Assembly: GCA_034931985.1 (NCBI GenBank)
Contig: JAYGHB010000099.1
Coordinates: 36,136-100,135 of the forward strand
Direction: 5' to 3'
Origin: Halotia wernerae
GTDB lineage: Bacteria > Cyanobacteriota > Cyanobacteriia > Cyanobacteriales > Nostocaceae
DNA: 64,000 nt
Positions 7,563 to 15,418 of the stretch are shown here, piece after piece. Position 1 is the stretch's first letter. Every line of letters begins with the position of its first letter. Below the pieces are notes generated by a model. The model saw nothing but the letters and a program-made list of their open reading frames with translations. It was not told where the DNA came from and did no database searches. The position numbers and the translations under genes were made by a program.

Positions 7563-8315
7563 ATGGAGTGTATGAATTACCAGTATTTACGATCAGTCAC
7601 AAGTAATCGGGGCGGACAACCACAAGCCGATGGCTCAATATGGACGAGTGCCAAAAACTTCTTCCGCATCTTCAAAACCACAAAAGCATTCCTGAAGGTG
7701 CTTCTTGACGACAGAGGAAATCTGGATCTAATTGAGGAATTAAGTACCAGTCTAGTTGACAGTCATGCCTTCCAGCTTGCTGTTGAGGCCATGAAAGCCA
7801 AGCCAGAAGTCGCTGAAATTGTTGCAGAACGGTATATGGCTCCTCCCCACGATCTAGAAGCCTTGTTGCAATATCCTCAAGATTCCTTGGGCTATACCTA
7901 CGCCAGCAGCTTGAAACAGCAAGGTTTTCAGACATTAGCCGCGGAAGTCAAAATTGAATCAGATACCAGCTATATAGAAAATCGCTGGCAACAAACCCAC
8001 GACATTTGGCACATTATTGTCGGATTCGACACCAGTGAAATCGGTGAAATTGGTTTGCAAGCTTTCTACCTAGCGCAGTTTCAGCTACCGCTTGCAAGTA
8101 TGCTCATCGCCAATACCCTGATTAGCACTACGCTGTTACAACCAGAGGAACTATCTCCACTTCTCGGTGCGATCGCCAAGGGATGGGAAATGGGACAAAC
8201 AGCCAAACCACTGATTGCTCAGAAATGGGAACAAGCCTGGGAAAAACCGATTTTAGTATGGCGTGCAGAACTAAATATTCAACCCATTTCCCAGGTCGAA
8301 CCTGTACTGACCTGA
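7563..8315 (+). CDS. Coq4-family protein
   Basis: A 250-residue protein of the Coq4 family. It shows the family's metal-binding signature HDxxH-x11-E (His146, Asp147, His150, Glu162 counted from the preferred start). Eukaryotic Coq4 acts in ubiquinone synthesis. Cyanobacteria make plastoquinone by another route, so the bacterial member's substrate is unknown; a lipid or isoprenoid quinone-like ligand is an inference. Two further ATGs lie upstream at 7533 and 7536, but that start would sit next to the operator. The ATG at 7563 has an AGAGGT ribosome site 7 bases before it. The gene is under the likely control of the divergent TetR regulator. Confidence 0.75.
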   Translation: MECMNYQYLRSVTSNRGGQPQADGSIWTSAKNFFRIFKTTKAFLKVLLDDRGNLDLIEELSTSLVDSHAFQLAVEAMKAKPEVAEIVAERYMAPPHDLEALLQYPQDSLGYTYASSLKQQGFQTLAAEVKIESDTSYIENRWQQTHDIWHIIVGFDTSEIGEIGLQAFYLAQFQLPLASMLIANTLISTTLLQPEELSPLLGAIAKGWEMGQTAKPLIAQKWEQAWEKPILVWRAELNIQPISQVEPVLT

Positions 8316-9354
8316 GCAACCTTGAATAGTTGTATTGCAAAAAGTGGGATGATCTGGTGTTTGAACAAAAGCCAGATAATTGATAATGTGCAGGGGCGAT
8401 CACCTGCTTGTGCTTTCCCTGCTGGTTTGTTTATCGAAAGTTAATTTAAGAATATATTTGGCTTAATCCAATGTTTACTTTCAAAGCTTATAATTTCTTA
8501 AGTTGCGATTCTAAAAGCTACATCAAGTTAACAAACTGCTAATTTCGCTGTCTTATTTTTAGTAGGTTGGGTCTACTATAGTTTTCAGTCTGAAGCAGAG
8601 TATTTCTTCTATTACTGCTAAGGAACAAACCTACTAAGAGTTTCACGGTTATTCGATCATTATTGCCTCTGAAGTAATTAGCTTGTTTAAGTTTAACTTT
8701 AGACAATGATATAGCAATTCTATTTGAGCTGCAAACACTAGGAGGCTCAGATTCCACACTTCTTCAATAATGGAGGATTTTTTTGGTAACTCATTTAGGA
8801 TTGCTAAAGTGAAAGAAAAGCTTTGTGGGATTTGGTAGGTCACATTCATGGGCAATTGGGTTGCTTAAAAGTGTGTGCTGTGTCAGCCAGTTTTAAGTTT
8901 CGGGTAAAGACAAAACCAGTATCTATAGAATGGTTGGTGTTACCATGATGAGATATTTCCCAAAGTCAAATATTCAGGCGCACATAGTGGCAACTTCCCG
9001 TAAATAGTATTTTCACCCTCTTAAACAATCATGATCCACATCGGTTTGATAGCTATGTGATCAAGAGTCTGATTTATCTTTGGATACAGGAAGCTTAGAA
9101 GGTACACCTGATGCAATAGTGATTAAATTTCCCTTTGTGCGGTAGTAAATAGGATTTGCTTATTGCTCCCAATCAAAAGGCGGCTGTTTGTACTATGGGC
9201 GTTTAGGAATCCATAAGGATTAACTCGTCCGAAATTCAGGCAAGAAGCAATAATAGTTCATGAGGAATGGCACTAAGAAGAGCTATAACCCTTGTGAATG
9301 TTGGAGTTTAGTGTGTAGTAGTGTAGGTGAAACCGATCACTCAATTGGCTTGTT

Positions 9355-9382
9355 TATATCAATACCTTCGCCAATTTACGAG
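9355..9382. repeat. 28-bp direct repeat, copy 1
   Basis: TATATCAATACCTTCGCCAA followed by TTTACGAG. It is identical to 9611-9638, 256 bp away. An inverted, slightly changed copy is at 9839-9858. Confidence 0.85.
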
Positions 9383-9594
9383 GGTGAGATGATGATGCTT
9401 TAACCATTAACTCCCATTTCTTTGAGGGTTGGCAAAAACAATCAGTCCTAAAAATTCCTTTAAGGTTTCCTACAAGGGTTTTTTAACGTATTGACAGCAG
9501 GATAAGGGTTTCAGATGAAAAACCACCTTTTCATCGAAACGCTTATGTATGCTTAATTTTGCCACTTTTGCCAAAATTTATCTAGGCTCTTATT

Positions 9595-9638
9595 TTGGCA
9601 AAGGTATTGTTATATCAATACCTTCGCCAATTTACGAG
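9595..9638. repeat. direct repeat copy 2 inside a 36-bp palindrome
   Basis: TTGGCAAAGGTATTG and CAATACCTTCGCCAA face each other around TTATAT (9595-9630). The right arm is the start of the second 28-bp repeat. It could be a protein-binding site or the scar of a small element. Confidence 0.8.
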
Positions 9639-9838
9639 TATTGACATAGAGCAAACCTAGATAGTACATGCTTGTTTTTGCCATAAGGCAAAAAACTGAG
9701 CCAATAAAATCCTCTATGGTTTTTGTGGAAGGAATTTATACTGTTGTGTCCGTCTGAACTGGGCTTTTAAGTTTTGCTTAAGAGTCAAGTACGTTCTTGT
9801 GTTGGGCTGTTTCGGCAAAAGCTAGACTACCTCTATTT

Positions 9839-9858
9839 TTGGCGAGGGTATTGTTATA
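9839..9858. repeat. inverted third copy of the repeat motif
   Basis: TTGGCGAGGGTATTGTTATA matches the reverse complement of the 28-bp repeat with two changes. It lies about 145 bases before the megaprotein start, so it could take part in its control. Confidence 0.6.
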
Positions 9859-10002
9859 TGTTAGATAGTTCTTTCCTTTAGACCATTGCACCCTTGCAAC
9901 CCTTGCACCATAATTCTTCAGGATTAGTGCTTAAAAAGCTTGCCATTTTGCCAAAAGCTGACTTCTGTAATATCCAACTACTTTGATTGAGGACTTTGTT
10001 AG

Positions 10003-13000
10003 ATGATCAAGTCTCAATGCTTTAATACCTTGGCTGAGGTTCTTACCTACTGGGCTGAGGTACAGCCTGACCGTAGGGCTTATACAATGCTCGATTCTAA
10101 TGGTGCAGAAGATAGCTATATTACCTACAAAGATATGTATTCCAAGGCTATTGATATAGCCCAAAGTTTATTATCTGACGGACTGCGATCGCGTAATGCG
10201 ATTTTGCTTTATCCCCCTGGAATCGAATTCATAGTCGCATTCTTCGGTTGCCTTTATGCTGGGGTATTTCCTGCACCTATCCATATACCAAAACGCAATC
10301 GTTCCAACAAGAAGATTGCAGATATTATTCTCGCTACAGAAGCCTCAGCAGTAATGCTTCCTACCACCCATCAACAAGCTTTTTTAGATGCTTTACTCAA
10401 GGAAGAAAACTGGCCACAGGATCTGATTTATGTGCCAACAGACATAACTATTGAACCATCAAACTCTAAAAACTTACCTCTACCAGAGATCGATGGTTCA
10501 GCGATCGCATTCTTGCAGTTCACTTCTGGTTCAACCTCACTACCGAAAGGTGTGATGATCACACATTCAAATTGTCTCAACAACCTAGGGATGATTGTAG
10601 CGATGAGTCAGGCAAATTCTGATTCTACCTCTGTATCTTGGCTGCCTCATTATCATGATTTGGGGTTAGTTGCCCATCTATTGCACAGCCTCTACAGTGG
10701 CGGAAATTGTGTGATACTCGCGCCAGCAACATTTGCGTCCCAACCGATACAGTGGCTACGCGCTATCACTAAATACCGTGCAGCATATACAGGCGCACCA
10801 AACTTCGCCTATCAACTATGCGTTGATAAAATCCAACCCAGCGATCAGCAGACTCTTGATCTATCCTCGCTGCGTATGGCAATTAATGCCGCCGAACCAA
10901 TCAATCCGCAAACTATATGGGATTTTTGTGAAAAGTTTGCGGATAACGGATTCAAGCCACATATGTTCCTCCCAGCTTATGGCATGGCCGAGGCGACAGT
11001 CTACATATCTTCTGGATACGTTGATCAAGACCCAGTTTTTAAGACAGTTGATTGGGTGACACTGGGGAAGCACAACATAGCTCAAGAGCCGACCGACAGC
11101 ACCAAAGAAAAGGTTTTTGTCGGTTGTGGTCACCCTTGGCTTGACCAAGAGGTTCACATTGTCGATCCTGACAAAAATTGCAAAGTACTTCCAAATCATA
11201 TCGGAGAGATTTGGGTCACTGGATCTAATGTAATGGCTGGTTATTACAGCAATCCGGAGGCCACGGCAAAGACCCTTGTTTCCTTGGAAGGTGATGACCG
11301 TACTTATTTACGTACTGGCGACCTAGGCTTTATTGACGAAAAAGGTGAGCTATATATTACAGGCCGAATCAAAGACACCATTATCGTCAATGGTGTAAAT
11401 TACTATCCGCAAGACATCGAGGGCTGTGTTGAGCAAGCACATCCTGATATTCGCTCTGGTTGTGTTGCCGCTTTTAGCGTCCCTGGCAAGGCTGGAGAGG
11501 ATCTGGTGGTTTTTGCCGAATTGACAAAAGCCGGCGTAATCAATATGAGACGGTCTGATTATTTGGAAGAACTGACTGAAGCTATTTGTCTAGCTCTGGG
11601 AGAAAACTTCGAGATCCAGCTACGCCAATTCGTGTTTTTAGGGCATATGCAACTCCCCAAAACATCTAGTGGCAAAATCCGTAGACAGCAATGCAAACAA
11701 GACTTTCTCCAAGGCGGCCCTGATGCTCTAGCTAGATGGCCTAAAGACGAATCCACAAATCAATCTCAAGGAGATATTAGTATGTTAAACATCGAAAAGA
11801 CATTTGAACGTATAACCTCTATGGGACCAATGCATCTGAAGGTCTTTACTAATCTCATACAAATTCTGACCAAGAAATATCAGGTGCGGATGGCTGACTT
11901 TGATGTGGAGAAGTCCATCTTTTTCTATGGGATTGACTCCTTGAAGATCATTGAGATTCACAGCACACTTGAAGGAGAACTAGGCTGCAAAATTCCTACT
12001 GAGGCATTTTTCTACGCAAATACCTTCTTGGGGATGATTGATGATATAGCTCGTGCCATTTCTAATGAAGACGCGCTGAAAGTTAGGCTGACCCACAGCC
12101 AACCTCTAAACGTAGAGATAGAAAACGCCTTAGAATACCTTCTTCATGGTCGTGACAATGAAGTAAAAGTGAGCCAGACCAGTCAAACCAACACCTGCTT
12201 ACTCACCGGAGCATCAGGTTTTGTCGGCACTTATTTTTTGAAAGAACTGCTCGATACCACCGATCTAAATATTGCCTGTTTAGTTCGAGCAGCTAGTGAA
12301 GAAGCAGGTCTTCAACGTATCAAGAAGACGGCGCGAAAGTTTGATGTCAAGCTCCTACCAGGATGGGAGAATCGCGTACAAATCATCATCGGAGATATGT
12401 CTAAGAAGCGGTTTGGTCTAGAAAATGATCGCTATGAGGAATTAGCACAAAATATTGACAGCGTATATCATGTAGCAGCTGTGGATAACTTCTATTTGCC
12501 ATACGACATCATCAAGAACACCAATGTTGTTGGTACTATTGAAGTTGCAGACTTCGCATTATCCAAAAAAGTGAAGCCTCTTTATAATGTGTCGAGTTGC
12601 GCCGCATCCTTGCTAGAAGACTGCGCGGCTAAACCCATCCCTATTGGTCTTGTCAATGGATATGCACAAACCAAGTATGTAACAGAGCAAATCGTCTTGC
12701 GCCTAGCAGAACAGGGATACCCATGGGTCAACTATCGGTTGGGCTATCTATACACCCTTCGAGTCGAGCATATCGATAAAAACACTCCATTGAACAAACT
12801 ATTTGCCTTGATAGAAAAGGCTTATGAGAATATAGACGACGACTTTTTCATTGATGAAGATGCGTTTGAGAATTTCCTGGGCGCTATTTATCATATAGGC
12901 TGTATACCTGATATGGATGCTGATTTCGATTTGATGTCAGTTGAATATGCTGCCAAAGCGATTGTTTCTACATCTTTACTACCTATAAGTGAGAGAAAAT

Positions 13001-13317
13001 ACAACTACACTTTTTATAATCCAGATCCTCTGAATTGGTCTGATGTCATTAGCTATTTTGAGAAGTTGGATAAGCACATCGAGATTGTGCCACTCAGAAC
13101 CTTCGTTGACAAGTATGAATGGTATGTTCGTAATACGAACAAAAAGGGCATGAAGCTATTGAAATCTGTGGTATCACCTGATCTGGAGAAGCAATTTAAT
13201 ATAATGTTCAGGAATATCAATACAGACCACATTGATACTTATTTATATTGGTGTCCACCATGCGAGAAGCAGTTTACTCATCAATATGTAGATTTTGTAC
13301 TCAGTAGTGCTGAATAA
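10003..13317 (+). CDS. fatty-acyl-AMP ligase / ACP / thioester reductase megaprotein
   Basis: A 1104-residue three-domain enzyme. Residues about 1-575 are an adenylating domain of the fatty-acyl-AMP ligase type (TSGSTSLPKG at 174-183, SWLPHYHDLGL, YRTGD-like YLRTGDLGF). About 600-690 is an acyl carrier protein with the phosphopantetheine serine in GIDSLK (Ser646). About 720-1104 is a short-chain-type thioester reductase with NADPH motif TGASGFVG (735-742) and catalytic Tyr887/Lys891 in YAQTK. It should activate a fatty acid with ATP, hold it on its own carrier and release it reductively as an aldehyde or alcohol. GAGGA precedes the start. A desaturase and an exporter follow. The chain type is unknown. 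Confidence 0.92.
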   Translation: MIKSQCFNTLAEVLTYWAEVQPDRRAYTMLDSNGAEDSYITYKDMYSKAIDIAQSLLSDGLRSRNAILLYPPGIEFIVAFFGCLYAGVFPAPIHIPKRNRSNKKIADIILATEASAVMLPTTHQQAFLDALLKEENWPQDLIYVPTDITIEPSNSKNLPLPEIDGSAIAFLQFTSGSTSLPKGVMITHSNCLNNLGMIVAMSQANSDSTSVSWLPHYHDLGLVAHLLHSLYSGGNCVILAPATFASQPIQWLRAITKYRAAYTGAPNFAYQLCVDKIQPSDQQTLDLSSLRMAINAAEPINPQTIWDFCEKFADNGFKPHMFLPAYGMAEATVYISSGYVDQDPVFKTVDWVTLGKHNIAQEPTDSTKEKVFVGCGHPWLDQEVHIVDPDKNCKVLPNHIGEIWVTGSNVMAGYYSNPEATAKTLVSLEGDDRTYLRTGDLGFIDEKGELYITGRIKDTIIVNGVNYYPQDIEGCVEQAHPDIRSGCVAAFSVPGKAGEDLVVFAELTKAGVINMRRSDYLEELTEAICLALGENFEIQLRQFVFLGHMQLPKTSSGKIRRQQCKQDFLQGGPDALARWPKDESTNQSQGDISMLNIEKTFERITSMGPMHLKVFTNLIQILTKKYQVRMADFDVEKSIFFYGIDSLKIIEIHSTLEGELGCKIPTEAFFYANTFLGMIDDIARAISNEDALKVRLTHSQPLNVEIENALEYLLHGRDNEVKVSQTSQTNTCLLTGASGFVGTYFLKELLDTTDLNIACLVRAASEEAGLQRIKKTARKFDVKLLPGWENRVQIIIGDMSKKRFGLENDRYEELAQNIDSVYHVAAVDNFYLPYDIIKNTNVVGTIEVADFALSKKVKPLYNVSSCAASLLEDCAAKPIPIGLVNGYAQTKYVTEQIVLRLAEQGYPWVNYRLGYLYTLRVEHIDKNTPLNKLFALIEKAYENIDDDFFIDEDAFENFLGAIYHIGCIPDMDADFDLMSVEYAAKAIVSTSLLPISERKYNYTFYNPDPLNWSDVISYFEKLDKHIEIVPLRTFVDKYEWYVRNTNKKGMKLLKSVVSPDLEKQFNIMFRNINTDHIDTYLYWCPPCEKQFTHQYVDFVLSSAE

Positions 13318-13410
13318 CTGAGTGTGTGAACTGGTGTCAAATTAATTGAGTGCTGGCTAGGGATAGTAGTCAAAAAACCTGATCTACATTGGCTTGAATC
13401 TACTTGGTAC

Positions 13411-13441
13411 GGTGCGTTATAGACATTAGTCCTAACGCACC
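13411..13441 (+). terminator. GGTGCGTTA hairpin after the megaprotein gene
   Basis: GGTGCGTTA (13411-13419) pairs with TAACGCACC (13433-13441), and a further GTGCGTTAGG follows at 13457. This family of palindromes is dispersed in cyanobacterial spacers. It may end or attenuate transcription before the desaturase gene. Confidence 0.5.
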
Positions 13442-13569
13442 ATCGAAGATTTTCAGTGCGTTAGGCTGTGGTATCACACGTCCTACAGGCTTATCATCTG
13501 TAGACTTTTCATGATTACCTAAACAAACTTTCTTCAATAAGGAAACAAAAGCTGAGAGGAACTTATTTT

Positions 13570-14508
13570 ATGGCACAGAGTAAACCAATTGATTTTGTTG
13601 AACGTAATAATTTGAAGTCGTTTATGGCATTACTAAGAGACTGGATAGCGATTTTATTAATTGCTGATTTTAGTATTTGGGCAAATAATATCTTCATTTA
13701 TTTAATTGCTGTGTGGTTAATAGGCATTTTTCAATTTGCCCTAGGAGAAGCGTTGGTACATGAAGCAGTTCATAATAATCTATTTACCGACAAATCATGG
13801 CATGAGAAGCTAGAATTTATATACAGTTTTCCTTTATTAAGAACAATTTGTTCTTATCGATGTCATCACTTTCCTCATCATAAGTATCTTTTATCTGAAG
13901 GCGATTACATACCTGAAGATTATGAATTTTTAGGATTGAATAAGCAGGACAAAAATGTATTCATGATCTTGTTTATTAAACCTTTTATCGGTTTTTCTGT
14001 ATATTACTTCTTCCTAGAAGTTATCTTGTATCCATTGATTCAAGATTCATTCAAATTTAGTACGTTTATCAATGGTATAAAACGTAATTACAAACTTTAT
14101 TTATTCTGGTTAACAGTTATTCTTAGCTTCAGTTTATTAGGACATTTGGACATTTTACTCCTTTACTGGTTTGTGCCTTTATTATGGAGTTTTTCTTTTT
14201 TATCACTTTTGGCTGAGGTGCAAGAACATTTTAATACTTTCTCAGGTTCGAGATCGAATGTGAATCCTGTCATTAATTTTTTCTTTCATAATGCAGGTTA
14301 TCACTATGTTCACCATTTATGTCCTACTATTCCCTGGTATAAATTACCAGAAGCACATCAGGCTCTATGTGCAGATAATCTAGATATTTCACACGGTATC
14401 TTAGATACTTATAGACAATTAATACGGAACAACCAAATTGATGTTGATAGTCTAGATAATCTTCGTGTTGGGTATCTACCTCTGAATAGTGATAGTAGTA
14501 CTTGCTGA
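13570..14508 (+). CDS. membrane fatty-acid desaturase
   Basis: A 312-residue integral membrane di-iron enzyme. All three histidine boxes are present: HEAVH (64-68), HHFPHH (99-104) and HYVHH (245-249, with His240 nearby). Hydrophobic helices flank them. Related enzymes put double or triple bonds into acyl-lipids or acyl-ACP. The first box sits in LGEALVHEAVHNNLF, unlike the housekeeping desaturases DesA, DesB, DesC and DesD as I know them. Placement right after the FAAL-ACP-reductase gene suggests it acts on the carrier-bound chain or the released lipid. AGAGGAAC lies upstream of the start. It is AT-richer than the megaprotein gene. Confidence 0.88.
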   Translation: MAQSKPIDFVERNNLKSFMALLRDWIAILLIADFSIWANNIFIYLIAVWLIGIFQFALGEALVHEAVHNNLFTDKSWHEKLEFIYSFPLLRTICSYRCHHFPHHKYLLSEGDYIPEDYEFLGLNKQDKNVFMILFIKPFIGFSVYYFFLEVILYPLIQDSFKFSTFINGIKRNYKLYLFWLTVILSFSLLGHLDILLLYWFVPLLWSFSFLSLLAEVQEHFNTFSGSRSNVNPVINFFFHNAGYHYVHHLCPTIPWYKLPEAHQALCADNLDISHGILDTYRQLIRNNQIDVDSLDNLRVGYLPLNSDSSTC

Positions 14509-14572
14509 TTGAATTTGGTTTGAGCAAAAATTTACTTTGAAACATCCTCTAAAATCAATAAGAAATAGTTCA

Positions 14573-15253
14573 ATGAATGAAGCTCAAGACAATAATTCTG
14601 TTCAGAATAGCTCTATTGCTCGCCTTGGAAGAATAGCTGATATTATCTTTGCACTGGCAATGGCACAGTGTTTCTTTACTCTTGGTTTTCCAGAAGAGCT
14701 TCAGCAGCCTACAAACTCAGAAGTTATTAAATTTTTACTAGCTCAAGTAAAACCGCTTATTAGCTATGCAATCGCATTTGTTATTGTAGGTTACTATTGG
14801 CTCGATCATATTAAGCAATTTAGGTATTACAAGAAAGCAGATGATATTCATATATCACTCTACCTACTCTATCTGATGAGTATGTTTCTGATTCCTTACT
14901 CTGATGCCCTAGTCATCTATTTCCCAGAAAATGCGATTGTCAAAATATGCTTTAGCGTCAACACTACGCTGATTGGGTTACTATCATTTATGAACTGGAC
15001 TTACGCGACTCATAAACATCGGCTCGTTGCTCATGATCTAGATAGTACAACTATCATTTCGACGCGATGGATAACCTTGATAGAGCCTGTTTTCTCGCTA
15101 TTTACGATAGTAGTCGCTATTGTAGATCAATCTTGGTGGGAGTATGTCTGGTTTTTATTGCCGATTCCTTACCTCTTGATTGAGAGGATATTTGGCAAGA
15201 GTTTTGTTGAAAAGAATGAGCAAGGCGACAATTATTTTGAGAAGAAGGTGTAG
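14573..15253 (+). CDS. TMEM175/DUF1211-like membrane protein
   Basis: A 226-residue protein with about six hydrophobic helices. The opening helix IARLGRIADIIFALAMAQCF resembles the RxxxFSDGVFAIA-type first helix of bacterial TMEM175 (DUF1211) potassium channels, although the Phe-Ser-Asp core is replaced (IADIIFAL). Ion selectivity cannot be assumed. A TTG start at 14537 is possible, but the ATG at 14573 is preferred. It lies 64 bases after the desaturase stop on the same strand and is probably co-transcribed. Its role in a lipid cluster is unclear. Confidence 0.6.
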   Translation: MNEAQDNNSVQNSSIARLGRIADIIFALAMAQCFFTLGFPEELQQPTNSEVIKFLLAQVKPLISYAIAFVIVGYYWLDHIKQFRYYKKADDIHISLYLLYLMSMFLIPYSDALVIYFPENAIVKICFSVNTTLIGLLSFMNWTYATHKHRLVAHDLDSTTIISTRWITLIEPVFSLFTIVVAIVDQSWWEYVWFLLPIPYLLIERIFGKSFVEKNEQGDNYFEKKV

Positions 15254-15418
15254 TTTTGCTGGAATTTTTCTCGAATTTTTTTAACTACTCAATTACCAGT
15301 TTATAAGGCTTTGATTATTTTCGGAGATGTCTACAACAGTACAAAGCCGTAATCTGCAATCATATCGTCCGTATCCCTTCAAATGGCTTGAGCAAAGATT
15401 TACCGTGGTGAAGTGTGT

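Larger units (their letters stand above)
8316..10002. other. 1.7-kb non-coding stretch with repeats
   Basis: No frame longer than about 77 codons, no family resemblance and many stops. It holds several copies of a TTGGC-AAGGTATTG type motif (listed separately). The density of broken frames suggests decayed DNA or a long leader in front of the megaprotein gene. I see no tRNA or recognisable riboswitch. Confidence 0.5.

Noticed and set aside
8539..8855. Short overlapping minus-strand frames (about 70 codons) in the 1.7-kb gap
   Set aside because: Several frames overlap each other, none has a ribosome site or recognisable domain. The region reads as non-coding.
9355..9858. Repeated 28-mers that might suggest a CRISPR array
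   Set aside because: Only two direct copies with a 228-bp gap and one inverted copy; no regular spacers and no cas genes.
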